In this document: piece after piece, positions 1 through 13,225 of the stretch | How the letters are laid out: every line of letters starts with the position of its first letter | Position numbering within the stretch: position 1 is the first letter of the stretch | Source: Homalodisca vitripennis | Lineage: Eukaryota > Arthropoda > Insecta > Hemiptera > Cicadellidae | Length of the DNA: 64,000 nt | Direction: 5' to 3' | NCBI RefSeq assembly: GCF_021130785.1 | Contig: NW_025778033.1 | Span: 60,913-124,912, forward strand | Notes under the pieces: generated by a model | What the model was told of the DNA's origin: nothing | The model's database searches: none | What the model saw: the letters and a program-made list of their open reading frames with translations, nothing else | Position numbers and translations under genes: made by a program

Positions 1-905
1 ACTTTTAATATTTATTATTTTCGCTGATCACGGCCCAAAATCTAAGACCCCTATAATTCGGTAAATATATGAAAATATGCATTAAACATTAACTTTATAT
101 ATACAGTACATACTAAGAGTAAAGAAATGTAATTTTGATAGTCTAATATGTCTACCACTGTTGGGACTAACTTTTGTGGAATGTTTTTATACTTTGTATT
201 CCAAACACAATAAAAACTCTTCTTTATTTTTTTGTCCCGTTGTAACTCAAATTATTGTAAATAATTCCTCTTTGACATTACTTTTGTTGGGTACAAAAAA
301 GTTACTTTGATTTTGTACAGCTTTTATAGACAATTAATTAGAAGTTATTCATAAAATATCTGCTATTATTATCGTGTCCACAATGTAAAACTTTTAATAC
401 AAAATAAAGACTTACTGAAATAGTTGTCTTGTAACAAAGAGTTTTGGGTCAGGTCTGAATTCAATACAAGAAGTAACCGGATATAAACTTTGATATGAAC
501 ATATTGTCAAACCTCGCCCCAACATCTGCGCTGTCAAGTTGGCAACTTTGTATATACATAACAATAGAAATCCAGTCAAAATGTGTTAGAGAGATATCTT
601 TCTACAGTATCAGTATTTTTTACGTGTCTCCACTATTCGTGTATTTTCTTCTATAGCCAGGGAATTTGTGTGAAAAACACTACTTCCACGGCATACTTTT
701 GAAGTGATGTATTTTAATTTTCAGCACAGTATAACGAATTGGGCTTAAAATTCACCGATAAGTTCTTGGCTGTTATTATTCGCTGAAAGCATGTAGGACT
801 TTTCTTTAATATTCATGTGATTCTTTTATTTTCCTACTGTAAGGTTTCATATTTTAGGTAGATAGTGGCCGTTTCGAAAATGAATGGTTGTTATATCTAA
901 GTTAT

Positions 906-972
906 TACGCATCATTGAGAAAAATTCCAAAATCTAAGTTATTACGCATTATTGAGAAAAATTCCAAAATTA
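906..972. repeat. Short tandem duplication, about 36-bp unit
   Basis: A unit beginning TAAGTTATTACGCATCATTG occurs twice in direct succession, with a C/T difference in the CATCATTG/CATTATTG part. Both copies are also present in the right arm near 46010-46085, so the duplication predates the separation of the arms. Confidence 0.75.
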
Positions 973-1069
973 TTTTAAACTATTTGGCTATTTACTACGA
1001 CCATTTTTAAGTATATTTTTCAGGGTGTTTTTGGGGTTTCGAGATGGTTTTGAGAAGTATTCAATAGCA

Positions 1070-2150
1070 TAGTATAAATACGAGAACAAAAGGCAACCAA
1101 ATCGGAGGGAGGCCTTCTAAAAGTTTTCAGGACTGTGTTCCCAGATCTCAAAAAAAATACAAGAACTTAGAACTTCCCAGTCTCAGGCTCTCATTGATGC
1201 TGCTGTATGTAAATCGCTTAACCAACCAGCAGTAACCTTATCTCCCAATGCGGCTTTAGCTTTAATAACCCAGGCAAACTTGTCAAGAGGACAGTATGAA
1301 GTGATAAAAATTTTGATCATGAACTTGGATACAAAATCTTTCCTTCTTATAAAAAAGTTCCGGAATAAAAGGAACATTGCTACCCACCAAATGTAAAAAT
1401 TATCGAGACATCAGCAGAGGTGCGTCTTAAAGGTATGCTGGATCACACAAAAGCAGAATCTTTGAAACTCTTGCATTAAACAAAGATATCTCAGGAAATG
1501 TTGGAGGTCTCGCTTTCTCAACTCAAAGTGGGGCTGCGATGGAGCGTCCGGTCAAGCTCAATACAAACAGAGATTTTGAGAGAAAGTGGATAGCAATTCC
1601 GATGTACACTTGTTCATTACACCAATGGTTCCATTAGAGATAACTTCAGAAATTTGCATATGGAAAATCCTCGTCATCATCAACAGACCACTGCAGGTGC
1701 TTACAGTTTCAGTTAATAGCGGAGACGCCAGAACTAATAACAGCAGAAAAGTTGCGGGTTGAAGATGAAATAAAACACATACAAATATACCTCTGGGGGA
1801 AAGGTGGAAATGTTTGACGGAAAGGTGGTCCAGGTGGTCACTGATACATCGTCTGCGAGTAACTGTGTAATTTATGGTGCGAAACCTTCAGAACTAACGA
1901 CAACTAGATTCGGGATAGAAACTAGCCAACGATGAAGTTCTCAGACTCGGTACGTCCCCTTTACATGCTCGCATACGGATCATGGAATTTATATTAAAAG
2001 TCAGCTACCATCTTGAATTTAAAGCATGGAGATCTTAAATTACAACTAAACAATTTAGGGATGAAACCAAGAAGAGAGTTCATGACAAATTTATGGAAAA
2101 ACTTGGATTAAGAGTAGAAGAGTAGATGAGGTAAAGCAAGGAACTACAAC
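1070..2150 (+). pseudogene. Decayed RAG1/Transib-like transposase gene (left copy)
   Basis: Conceptual translation in shifting frames gives, in order: a basic N-terminal stretch near 1095-1150 (QIGGRPSKSF), a helical block near 1235-1300, SKWGCDGASGQAQYKQRF near 1525-1580, a block ending IWKNPR near 1655-1675, KMFDGKVVQVVTDTSSAS near 1806-1860 followed by an Y-G-A-K-P-S segment, and KLGLRVEE near 2100-2120. This block order matches a family of insect transposon-derived proteins that I recall as related to Transib and the RAG1 core. In those the aspartate of the C-D-G motif is a candidate catalytic residue. Multiple frameshifts and stops show it is dead. It stops abruptly where the minisatellite starts. 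The family is recognised from memory; the Transib/RAG1 link is less certain. Confidence 0.6.
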
Positions 2151-3690
2151 ACTAAAACATCGTCCTCACTGTAAAGAGCCTTAACTAAGAACTAAATGTT
2201 GGTGCAAGTGGTCGGTAGCTCTACAAGCAGGTCACGTAGACGCTGTCTATCCATCAAGCCTGAACAAGCACTAAAACATCGTTCCTCGCTGTAAAAGAGC
2301 TTTAAGTAATTCACTAAATGTTGGTGAAAGTGGTCGCTAGCTCTACAAGCAGGTCACGTAGACGCTGTCTATCCATCAACCTGAACAAGCACTAAAACAT
2401 CGTCCTCACTGTAAAGAGACTTTAACTATTCACTAAATGTATTTGAAAGTGGTCGCTAGCTCTACAAGCAGGTCACGTAACGCTGTCCATCCATCACCTG
2501 AACAAGCATTAAAACATCGTTCTCGCTGTAAAGAGACTTAAGTATTCACTAAATGTATTTGAAAGTGGTCGCTAGCTCTACAAGCAGGTCACATAACGCT
2601 GTCTATCCATCAACCTGAACAAGCATTAAAACATCGTCTCGCTGTAAAGAGACTTAAGTATTCACTAAATGTATTGAAAGTGGTCGCTAGCTCTACAAGC
2701 AGGTCACGTAACGCTGTCCATCCATCAACCTGAACAAATATTAAAAACATCGTTCTCGCTGTAAAGTATTTAAGTATTCACTAAATGTATTTGCAAGTGG
2801 TCGGTAGCTCTACAAGCAGGTCACGTAACGCTGTCCATCCATCAGCCTGAACAAGCATTAAAACATCGTTCTCGCTCTAAAGGGACTTAAGTATTCACTA
2901 AATGTATTTGCAAGTGGTCACTAGCTCTACAAGCAGGTCACGTAACGCTGTTCATCCATCAGCCTGAACAAGCATTAAAACATCGTTCTCACTGTAAAGG
3001 GACTTAAGTATTCACTAAATGTATGTGCAAGTGGTCACTTGCTCTACAAGTAGGTCATGTAACGCTGTCCATCCACCAACCTAAACAAGCATTAAAACAT
3101 CGTTCTCGCTCTAAAGGGACTTAAGTATTCACTAAATGTATGTGCAAGTGGTCACTAGCTCTACACTACAAGCAGGTCACGTAAGGCTGTCCATCCATCA
3201 GACTGAAAAAGCATTAAAAATTCGCCCTCACTTACAAATTCCATAAACTTGGGTGGAAAGTCGTTGGTATATCTACATCAAGTCATCTAAATGCTGTCCA
3301 TCCGATCAATCTAAACAAGCATTAAAACATCGTCCTTACTTTGAAGAGGTTTATCAATTCCCTAGACTTGGATGGCAAAGTCATCAGTAGCTCTACAAGC
3401 AGGTAACTACACGCTGATCGTCCACCAGCCTTATCAAGCGTTAGTACATCATTCACACTTTGAAGAGACACCAATTCCTTCAACGTGGTTGGCAAGGCGT
3501 AGGTATCTGTGCAAGCAGATCACGTAGACGATGTCCATCCACTCAGTCTGAAACAAACATTAAACCTTAGTCCTTACTTTGAAGAGACTTACCAATTTCC
3601 TAAATGTGAGTTCAAGTGGTCGGTAGCTCGGCAAGCAGATCACGTAGACGCTGTCCATCCACTCATTAAATTATCGACCTCAATTTTGTG
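2150..3690 (+). repeat. Minisatellite, about 13 units of about 116 bp (left arm)
   Basis: A unit containing CAAGCAGGTCACGTAACGCT, then ATCCATCAACCTGAACAAGC, then AAAACATCGTTCTCGCTGTA recurs with starts near 2224, 2346, 2465, 2580, 2695, 2812, 2930, 3047, 3170, 3283, 3399, 3511 and 3631. Units in the middle are most alike. Those at the right end diverge, and some are open in one frame, as in the stretch at 3509-3751. The array directly follows the RAG1-like relic and replaces the rest of that gene. I do not know the origin of the unit. Confidence 0.92.
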
Positions 3691-3759
3691 TTCTAAGAAT
3701 CAACTCACAAAATCAGCTCAATGTATTTCAGCTTTATTTACACAAAACTGAAATTTAAT

Positions 3760-6700
3760 AATAGCGAAATTCAATTTTTAGTAAACAAAATTTTATGTCA
3801 CTTATGATTCCATTGACTAATAATGTAAAAATGTTCTTATTTGTTTAAAATATTAATTAGCCGCTTCTTAACTAATGTACATTTTGATAGGTCTGGTAGC
3901 TCGGTTACTGATGCTAGTGGACTATGAATTTGATCTGTACTACTACTTTGTATATTATAAATAGGACTAATAAGTAGTATAAAGCGTAAGTTTGGGAGTT
4001 CTCATTGGCGTAATACAACATGTAATATATTTACTTTCAGAAGTAAAGTGGTCAAACGACACTTATGTGTTTCTTTGCTTCCTCTACTGTTGAACATGGA
4101 AAAGTAAATTAACTTTGTAGCTTCAGGCAATTTAAGTCATTTGATTAGAAGGTTTTTATCATTTGTCAAAGGATGAAAGTGTTGCTAAACACTTTAATTC
4201 GTGTTGAAATGACCAATTGCCTAAATATGAAATAAAGCTCTAGAATTTTATAATTTCAGTTGCCCCAAGAAGTTTTAAAACGTTATTTTAGAGGTTTCTG
4301 AAGTACTTGACCATCATCATCCAAAGTACCAAAGATGGTATAGTGATCCTTAGTTTATACTGGTCAGTTAAAAAATAATGTTTCAGTTTCGTCGTGCTGG
4401 CCAGGGAAAATGTATTAATTCGCAGTCCACATTAAAAACATATACACCCTAAGAATTTATATTCGTTTCTATAAAAAAAGTTTTATACAATAGGTTTTGT
4501 TCCTTTGGACAGTTCTAATCATCTGATGTTATTAGGCTATACACAATTTCAATGAATTGCCATTTTTTACTAGGTTAAGATAGAAAGCTATAGTTTCCAC
4601 TTTTCTTCTTCTTTTATCAAGACCTATCAAATGAGGTGTCACTTAATGAGTCTTTACATTTTAAAACTTTGAGCCAACCCCCCCCCCCACCCAATTCCAT
4701 TTTGGAGACAAAGGTAATTGAGGATAGGATATGTCAGGTAATATCGTGGTGCGGTAATTCGGCGCATGCGCCAGTCCACCGATTTGGTGTTGCAGAACAG
4801 AAGCAGCGTCTGACTGCCTGTCACACATTGTTGCCACTACAGCTATATCAGTGTCAGTGTTGCCAATGACAACAGTATTCATACATGTAAACATAATTCT
4901 ATGTTTTTAAGTATTATCAATTGGAATTGATTACAATTCCAATTATTTTATAATTCAGGTTCACTATTCTTTGAATACCGTTTTTTCGTACCTTTCTTTA
5001 TTAATTAATAATTTTTTCTTCAACCCAAAATTTGCGCCCCTAAAATTTGGCCCCTTGCGCAGATGTCCAGTGAGTCCATTTATAGCCCGGGAACTGCGTG
5101 TTGTTATATAATATTTTATTATAAGATTATTATTTCTCTCAGTAATATTTAATTTTAAATCATCATATTTTACTATACATTCTGTAAATATTGACAACGG
5201 TATATATATATATATATATATCTTACTTACTTACTTTTTTAAAAAATTAACTTAAGTTAATATTAAAAATATTTATGTATTCACACATAGATTAATCTAA
5301 ACATTTTTTCACTGCTTTGAGAGATATTACTTGGTGGATGCGAGTCTCATTTTTATCTGAATGATTTGTGTAACCAAGCCAAGTACACAGTACTGACGTT
5401 GGCAATGGACTTAGTTTTTTTGGATTTAATATTTGCTGTGTAATTTTCATCATCAAAAAATACAAACAAATAAACATTTATTTAATAATTCAATATTTTT
5501 GAACATGGACTTTCAAACAGCAAAGATGACTGAAAAGAGGCTGAAGTGTTGAGCAGATTACCTTATCTGATAGTAGATTGTTATCTGCAGAGCCAAGTCA
5601 GAAGCTCAGTCAGAAGCTCTCTGATCTACAGTAATAACTACTGTAGTCTACCATACACTGACCTCAGTTTAAATATCAGTGAAGACCTTTACTCTTTACT
5701 GTTACTGGAAATATAAACATATAACGTTCGTGCTCACAGAGAATTCCATCTTCTAAGGCAACTAGGCATTTCAAGTGACCATGGGGACTTAAAATTATGT
5801 ATAATACTAAAACAGCTACTTGACATTGCATCCTGTTTTTGATAAATGCACTATCACTCCCCAGTTGTTTTACTTAACCTAATTAATTATTTTTTAAGTA
5901 AAATTACAGCTACTAGTAGCTGGTTTATGAAAATAAAAATGTTAAACAAGATTAATATTAAATTGTTGACTTATAGTAAATATTGAAATGTACTTTCTTA
6001 AAATGAATACAAATTGAATGTTGCCTGCTTACATTGCTGTCCTGCTTAACATTTAAAATATGTTATATTGGATTTTCTGTTCTCAATAATTGAAGATGAC
6101 AAATAAAAATACGAGTAAAAAGGAAAAACAAGCCCATTTAATAATTCCATGAGAAGCATTCTTACTAGACAGAAAAGTAATCCTATTATATCTAATACAT
6201 CACTATTGAAAAAGGCAGCAAAAGAAAAACAACCAACACCAACAACCTGTGGTTGATAAGAGCACTATCTTACAAAAGAAGAAATATTATCATTGTTTCA
6301 GATGACACAACGCGATGCCAAAGAAAGAGCCGACTTTGATTTTTGTGTTAGTATCACACTTTCATTCTTGCTGGTGTGATGTGTGATTGTGTTTCTCGTA
6401 CTTGTGACTTGTACCGAATGGACAATACACATGGGGTTGGATACCGCTGAGGTCGTAGTAATGAAAATTCTAAGTTTACGTATATATGTTTGATATTGGC
6501 AAATAAACATAAATATCACCACTTCTAGTTGGTAAAATAAAATAAAGTATTGCCACGTTGCTGCCAAATAGAGTATGAATGAACTAAAATATGATACCTT
6601 GGGATGGACCTAAATATTCCAATGTTCTATGGATCGTACCTTCGAAATTTATAATTACTAAAACTTTAAAAATAACTTCCCTTTACGACGAACTCGACTC

Positions 6701-7640
6701 ACAAACGTGGGCGTCAGCATTCTTGGCTCGACAATGCAGCTGTAATCGGAAAAGGGGAAGATTAGTAGACTGGAAGTCTAAAACATGAAGTAATTGGGCT
6801 TGAACTCGCCTAAAACAAAATCGCGACGGTATTAGCCATTTATCGAGACAACTTGTAATCATGACAACGTGGTCTCGTCAGAAGGACATCGCCACAAATA
6901 TTATCCAAGTTGATCTGGCAAATAAAACACATTCAAGGTAAGTTACTTTGCAATTTATATTTTATTTTACATTACATTTAAATTAGATGTCTCGCATGAA
7001 AGGGCTAACTTATGATACGAAAATATAAAGTTTTACTTACGGACAAGGCGCGCGAGATGTAGCTTCGGTAGCAAGGTTCGGCAGCTACAAAGTTCCTGAG
7101 AGAAAAAATTAATACGCGTGCCAATTAGGTTATCAATCTGCCAAGAATTTAGTTCCAAGAACATCGGATGTAACTTATAGTAACCAGTAAGCAGTAGTAA
7201 CTGGGTTGCGAAAATATATACTATATGAAGTGAAACTAAATAACGGTACAGGACTTGCATTCTCTGCAGTGACAATGCCTGGACTAGACTCCAAGCAGCT
7301 TTTCAGTATGTTTGAACCCTTTTCTTTCTCTTCTTTTCTTCTTTCTGTACTTTATTTTTGTTTGTACTAATACCTCCTCCACCTAACGCAGAGGATAGAT
7401 TCCAATCCTCGAAATGTTGCATTGCACAGTTCACATATCCATGCAACTGCAAACGGCCTGACCCATCCCAGTTCTCATGCTCATGTACTAGTGTTCTCTT
7501 CTGCACTACACACTGAGAGCTCTGATCATCATCCCTACAATGAAGTGTCAGAGCAGAGCAATAGTGGTGGTGAATGTCCTGGTGATATCCTACAGCTAAA
7601 TTTTATTAATGTAATACAACCTAATTCTGTTATGTTGTAC
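3760..7640. other. Gene-free stretch of left arm
   Basis: I recognise no gene here. It is AT-rich and contains a run of C near 4679-4690, a TA microsatellite near 5203-5222 followed by TTAC repeats, and pyrimidine-rich DNA near 7320-7350. Open frames are all short and lack recognisable motifs. The same stretch occurs inverted in the right arm, with different homopolymer lengths. Confidence 0.6.
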
Positions 7641-7739
7641 CATTAAATCTAAATTAAAAAACCCTACATAATACAATATTGCTCAGTCACATGAGGGTAT
7701 GTTCTTACACTGTGATAGAGTAAGTGATCCTCTTAAGCT

Positions 7740-10700
7740 AAAGAGTAACTTCTCTAGTATGAGTGGTTCAACCAAAATTCTTCAAGTCACTCTGCAAAGC
7801 ATTAGAAATACGTTTCTTGAATTACATCACTTTTGTTAAATTAAAAAAGCTGATGCAGTTTTTGTTCCTGAACACTGGTTAGTCAGGGATGGACGTATAT
7901 ACATACAAGGTGTTTGAAAAGTCTGGGTACGGCTTAATATTTTACAAACCATAGCAGATAACATCTATAAACTTTGCACAGTGTCATATGGCTATCTAAA
8001 CTATTTTTCCTTGCTATTACCATGACATGCCAACCATGGGGGGACGGCCCACAGAGGAAAACATGAAAATCTTAAATGAAAGCATGGGTCGAGTGATACC
8101 TCATTTGAAAGAGCTCACTTAGTAGAGTTGAATGCCGCAAACCGCATCTCAAAAGGTTTATCCAATCCAAAATGGCGGGTTGTTTTAGGTACACATTGTA
8201 AAGTACATTATGCGCTGCCATTTCTGACTGGATCGTCATATTCTGATGCAGTAGGCGGCATTTTACTCTACTAACCAATGGTTTCACTGATTAGTATTTA
8301 TAAAAAATTTCCAAAAATTTAGTTCAACAATTAAGTGGTAAGTTAACTATTTCACCAACAAAGAACAATGGTAGAACTTAAATTATTCATAAACATAAAG
8401 ATGACGAATTCATTTTAGATTTATTTATTGTGTTATAAATTTATGACATAATTTGCTAATTAAAAAAAGTCAGTGAAAACACATTGGTTATTAGAGTGAA
8501 ATGCCGCCTACTGCATCAGAATATGACGATCCAGTCAGAAATGGCAGCGCATAATGTACTTTACAATGTGTACCTAAAACAACCCGCCATTTTGATTGGA
8601 TAAACCTTTTGAGATGCGGTTTGCGGCATTCAACTCTACTAAGTGAGCTCTTTCAAATGAGGTATCACTCGACCCATGCTTTCATTTAAGATTTTCATGT
8701 TTTCCTCTGTGGGCCGTCCCCCCATGGCATGTCATGGTAATAGCAAGGAAAAATAGTTTACATAGCCATATGACACTGTGCAAAGTTTATAGATGTTATC
8801 TGCTATGGTTTGTAAAATATTAAGCCGTACCCAGACTTTTCAAACACCTTGTATATATATGATTGATGTATATTTACCTCAAGTTGTTTCTGCAGAAAAA
8901 TAAAGAAAAATTATGGGTCATGTATTTTATCAAACAACGATTTAGAGGATTTTAGTTCAGCATTGAATTTTAAGTATGTTGTATTAAGTTAGTTGAACTG
9001 AATATTATAGTAACAAGTCTTTATAGATCTCCTCAGGGCAACATTAACCTGTTTTTCAAGTATTTTGAATTGGCAATGAAAACTGTTTTGAGGGAGGAGA
9101 ACCCTTGTTGCCGTTTGTGGTGATTTCAACATTGAAATTTCAATACTGGAGTCTCGTAATTCAATATAATTTTCAAATTTACTAAGATTTTTTAACCTAG
9201 TCCCAATTCATGCTAATTCCTGTACAGATAATATTCACGTAAACTTTTCTAATAATCTATATGAGGAAAACACAAACACACTTGAACATTTTCTTGTAAA
9301 TTCATATGAAATAACACTTGATCCAGAACAAGTTCAATGCTGTTTCTTGAGCTCTGTCACTAAAATTTCAAATAACATATCAGCTACTAATACTTCATCC
9401 TCAGATTGATTAGGTAACAGTCCAGTTTTGCCAGAATCTTCATTGGTAAGTAACCAGGCCTAATGATATTGTCAAGGTGGTCTATGATTGTCTTATTCCA
9501 GAAGTATGGACTATTATTGGTTGTCTAATTCCATAGAAAAAAGACAATTCAATAAATAAGGGAGTCACTAGCATTTATTTTAAGTAAATGTCTGAAGACT
9601 GGCGACTTTTATGACTCCTGAAAAATATCCATGGTCAACTCAATTTAAAAAAGAGGTAACAAACTTATGCCCGAGAACTATTGTCCCAATCTTCTCAATC
9701 TCTCCATTGTCTCAATCTTCCCAAAAATATTAGTTACTAATGCATGATCAACTTTCATCACAATTTCAGCCAATACAATCTTATTTTGGAATCTCAATTC
9801 GGGTTCCAAAAAGGTATTAACTACATCTGCTGTTATGGAAATTATAAATTGCAGTCTTGATGCATTAGAAAACGGAAAAAATAACTCTTCCACTGTTGGA
9901 TTTGAGCAAGGCATTTGATTGTGTTCCCTGTACTTCTATCTTCGACAAATTAAAATTCTGCAGTGTTTCAGAAAACTCATGTAAAATTATTATTTCTTAT
10001 CTAACCAACAGAAAGCAGTATTTTTCAATTAAGGGGTCTAAATTATCTGTTAAAAATGTGGATCTAGGAGTCCCCTAAGGGTCTGTTCTAGGTCCTTTTT
10101 TCTTTACAGTTATTAAAAAGTCTTATTATTGCTTAGCACCTGATTTATTCAATAAAATTCCTTTAAAATCAGATCTTAAAAAAATTTTCATATTTTTTGT
10201 AAACTAATTAGAAGTTTCTTATTTTCTAATGGCAGTATAGAAGATTTCTTGAATGATTAATTAGTAAATAAAGATGCTATGAAATCTTTAAGCCTTGCTT
10301 GCAATGTATTCTTACTTGTATTTTGTTTTTAAATTTTGACAGTATTCATTGTTTTATGACATTTTTTATGGTATGTAGGCTTAGTGGCTCTTTGTTAATG
10401 ACAAACAAAATAATAACTATTGTACTATAAATTTCAATATACTTGTTTAAAGTTGTGGAGTTTTTTTCATAATAAAATTGTTTTATAAGTGTGTTTCTGT
10501 ATTAGCCTATTTCAATTTTTTAAATTTAAATTGTCCCTCCACACAGGCTTGGTGTTGGAGTTTTCATCTTTATCTTCGCTTACAAGCGATTTTTTATATG
10601 TGGTTTTTTTTATCATTGTTACTTAATCAGCAGCATTGCACTGATCAGACCTGGCATTTAGATTAAGTTACGTTTGTACTGCTGTAATTTTTATGTAACT

Positions 10701-10745
10701 CTTGTAATGCTTGTTTGAGAAAATAAATATATCATTATTATTATT
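7740..10745 (+). mobile_element. Decayed Jockey-like non-LTR retroelement (left copy)
   Basis: Fragments of an endonuclease-reverse transcriptase polyprotein are readable in order: an N-terminal endonuclease block with FVPEHWL near 7860, YRSPQGNINLFF near 9026, a C-G-D-F-N-I-like stretch near 9115, a conserved RT lead-in near 9675-9740, DLSKAFDC near 9897, and GVP followed by a stop and GSVLGPFFF near 10070-10110. A 3' untranslated region ends in an ATT-type tail near 10745. Numerous stops and frameshifts make it non-functional. A 946-bp foldback element sits inside the endonuclease region. The right-arm counterpart carries a further retroelement insertion that is absent here. Confidence 0.8.
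7906..8851. mobile_element. Foldback/MITE element with about 385-bp inverted repeats (left copy)
   Basis: The element starts CAAGGTGTTTGAAAAGTCTG and ends with its complement. TA dinucleotides flank both ends (7904-7905 and 8852-8853), as expected of a TA target duplication. The two inverted repeats cover roughly 7906-8291 and 8469-8851 around a loop of about 180 bp. They are nearly identical, differing by small indels such as the extra CCAAC near 8031. No transposase is encoded. It interrupts the endonuclease region of the surrounding non-LTR relic. The TA duplication suggests mobilisation by a Tc1/mariner-type enzyme, which is inference. Confidence 0.85.
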
Positions 10746-12996
10746 CAAGGCCACACTATCAAAATACAAAACATAAACAAACAGATGATACATTGATCGT
10801 AGGCGAGACTATCAAACATCGAAACATGATGTCATTTCTATAAAACTGGGTATTCATACTACATGGTTGTCTGCATTTCTAGGAAAATTGACAATGTCCA
10901 TAATGTATAGACATTGGGTACTGAAGGAGTTACAATGCAATACCAAATAATACAAAATATAATAATAAGCATGTCCTTATCAACAACACAAAATAAACTA
11001 TGTACCAGTCTAAAAGTTAAATAACATGAATGTACACAAATAGCGTATACGATGTTTACCTATTCTTGAGTTAGAATAAATTTTATACTTTACCAAGAAC
11101 TGGACAATTGCACTGCCAGTTATATTATTGATTTTCCTCCTATACCTTGAAAATTACAAATGAACAGAATATTTTATATGGAAAATATTAGGATTATAAA
11201 ATAAATAATGACTACATATTCAATAAGCTTTATTATTATTTAAGTAACAAACAAGAAATAAATAAGTAAAATAACAAAAAAGATCATTATACAATTAAGT
11301 TTACATAAAAGCTAAATAAAGGAGGCATATACTTTATTTTGTTACACTGTAATTTTCTTATATTTACAGCTTACTTCTTCTTCTTTCATGTTAACTGCAC
11401 AACAAAAATCATCTGTCAACAAATACAAATAAGTTAGTGTTGTTTTTTACCACAAAATATAATCCTAAAATGAAATAACATTATTTTAAGTTCTATAATA
11501 AACTACACCAAATTTGTTTTAAAACATTTTACATAAAAGAAAGTAGAGTATGCCACACCATGTGTTACGTAACAGGCTTCTAATGAACAATAGGTTGTAT
11601 GTAAAATTTTGTCTATATCATATAAAAAATGCCATATGATTGCGCTCAGTATGTTTAAACATTTTTTATTGTGCAAATTTCTCGTTGCCATTGTGGTTAC
11701 CCATTAGACCAATGTAAAAATCTTCACAAACGCTATGCCAAATCCGTTGGGAAGACATGCACCATCTATTGTACAATAACTAACAGACAGAAATGGCCAC
11801 AGAGTTAAAAAAAAACCTTAAATTAAAACATACTGTAAGTCAAAATGTACTTTAAATGTTATGCACATTATTAGAACAGAATACCACAAATTCAATCACA
11901 AAATAATGATTCTTTGAAAACTGAAGTAAGTTAAATTTGGTTGCAGTAACGATTAAATGTAATTGGTATAAAATAAATCTGAAAAATTAAACAATTTTTT
12001 TTATTAACTTATAAAAGCTAAAACTATACGCAACAACAAAGGAAATATAATACTTTTTTGATGCCATCAAAAGAATCAGAAGAAAATCGTAAGTTTAATG
12101 TAAAGACAAGTAAATACAACACAATTTTATAGTTTTGGGTAAAATAAATTTGAAATCTTTAAACAGACATTCCTGAAAACAATAACAACCTTTGAGAATG
12201 ACTGAATCACACTATTAAATTCAATTTTAAAAAAAAAAATTAATTTTGGTTACTGAGAGCTTTGCAAACATAAAAAATAGACGTTACGTTGAAAAACTAA
12301 TCACTGTACCCAAACCTACTTAAAAATTCAAATGCTAAAAGTATTAAAACCCTTTAAAGTATATCTTTACTTAAATTTATTGTTGCACAAACCTTGCCTT
12401 GTTTATTTTAACAGTAAATTCTCAAACTGTTTTCTTTTGCAATTTTGAAGGCTATATGGCTATACAATGTGTCCACAAAGTCATGTCGCACATTTAATTG
12501 TTTATAGCTAAACTATTATTATTGATTGCAGGTCTATGAAACAGATTTAAATTTAGACAGTTGTTTAAAATGTTTAGTTTTAATTGGTTGAGTTACCCAT
12601 TGTTGTCATCTAGTATTGAGTGGCTAACTTGTTTATAAAAACAGTCATCATGGCAACTTTGCAAAGAAATTTTCAGTATATTTTGTATAAGTTTACTTCT
12701 GGATTTCAGTACAACCTGAGTATCGTCGATTGTTTCATGAAAATCTGTGTTACTAAAAAGTTTTACAAAAATATTCTAATTATAATTAGTAATGTGATTA
12801 ATACTATTATTAAAGATCCACCAGAGCTTTCATGGAACCGTGTTGTTCCTCATCTGTCTGTAGGATACTCGTATCTCTAGCTAGAAGTCTTAGAGACTTG
12901 AAACTTTGTACATAAACTCATCCTGGTCTAAGGAAGAGCTCTCATGATTTTTGGGTGAAATAGGAAAAGTCCAGTATGTTTGTCTGTTCTACATCT
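10746..12996. other. Gene-free stretch downstream of dynein gene, left arm
   Basis: No gene is recognised. The stretch near 11640-11790 resembles interspersed repeats further right in the window (the CTCGTTGCCATT and CACAAACGCT words recur near 56710-56760). Bases 12465-13010 look like another repeat, opening with GTGTCCACAAAGTCATGTCG and including an 86-codon open frame with no motif. Poly-A and poly-T runs are frequent. Confidence 0.5.
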
Positions 12997-13002
12997 TTTA
13001 TT
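12997..13002 (-). promoter_or_regulatory. Candidate polyadenylation signal of left dynein copy
   Basis: An AATAAA hexamer on the minus strand lies about 77 bases beyond the stop codon of exon G. It sits at the edge of a repeat and other AATAAA words occur further on, so the actual poly-A site is not established. Confidence 0.3.
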
Positions 13003-13078
13003 ATGTTCTATTGGAGATGACAGTGTAGAGCAAATGATACACAATATTATCATAGGATAAGCCAATTTACCTGCAAGT

Positions 13079-13225
13079 CTATCTAGACACAATGGAAGCC
13101 AGGCTGTTGGGTCCTGAAGAAGACAAGGTCAACTTGTCCATTTCCTCGTCCGCCTGATTGTTCTTCAGTTCTTGCAGAGTTACAAGCATCTTGTTCCAGT
13201 CATCCATCCTCGGCTGACAGAGTTG
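13079..13225 (-). CDS. Dynein intermediate chain exon G, C-terminus and stop (left)
   Basis: This 147-bp exon encodes the tail beginning [20 protein letters not shown] and ending SLASIVSR before TAG. The P-R-x-D-D-W pattern matches the family's C-terminal segment, while the serine-rich end is longer than I expect from Drosophila. It is identical in both arms by eye. Confidence 0.9.
   Translation of the reverse strand, partial: QLCQPRMDDWNKMLVTLQELKNNQADEEMDKLTLSSSGPNSLASIVSR

Noticed and set aside
2150..3690. CRISPR-like array
   Set aside because: Units of about 116 bp repeat along their full length with no unique spacers, and the context is eukaryotic. It is a minisatellite.
3509..3751. 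Open frame with repeated Q-A-D-H-V-D-x-V-H-P motif as a repeat-containing protein
   Set aside because: It is simply two minisatellite units that happen to be open; neighbouring units contain stops.
4661..4894. Overlapping 77-codon open frames on both strands
   Set aside because: Both cross a long C run and lack motifs. The right-arm version has a different run length and breaks the frame.
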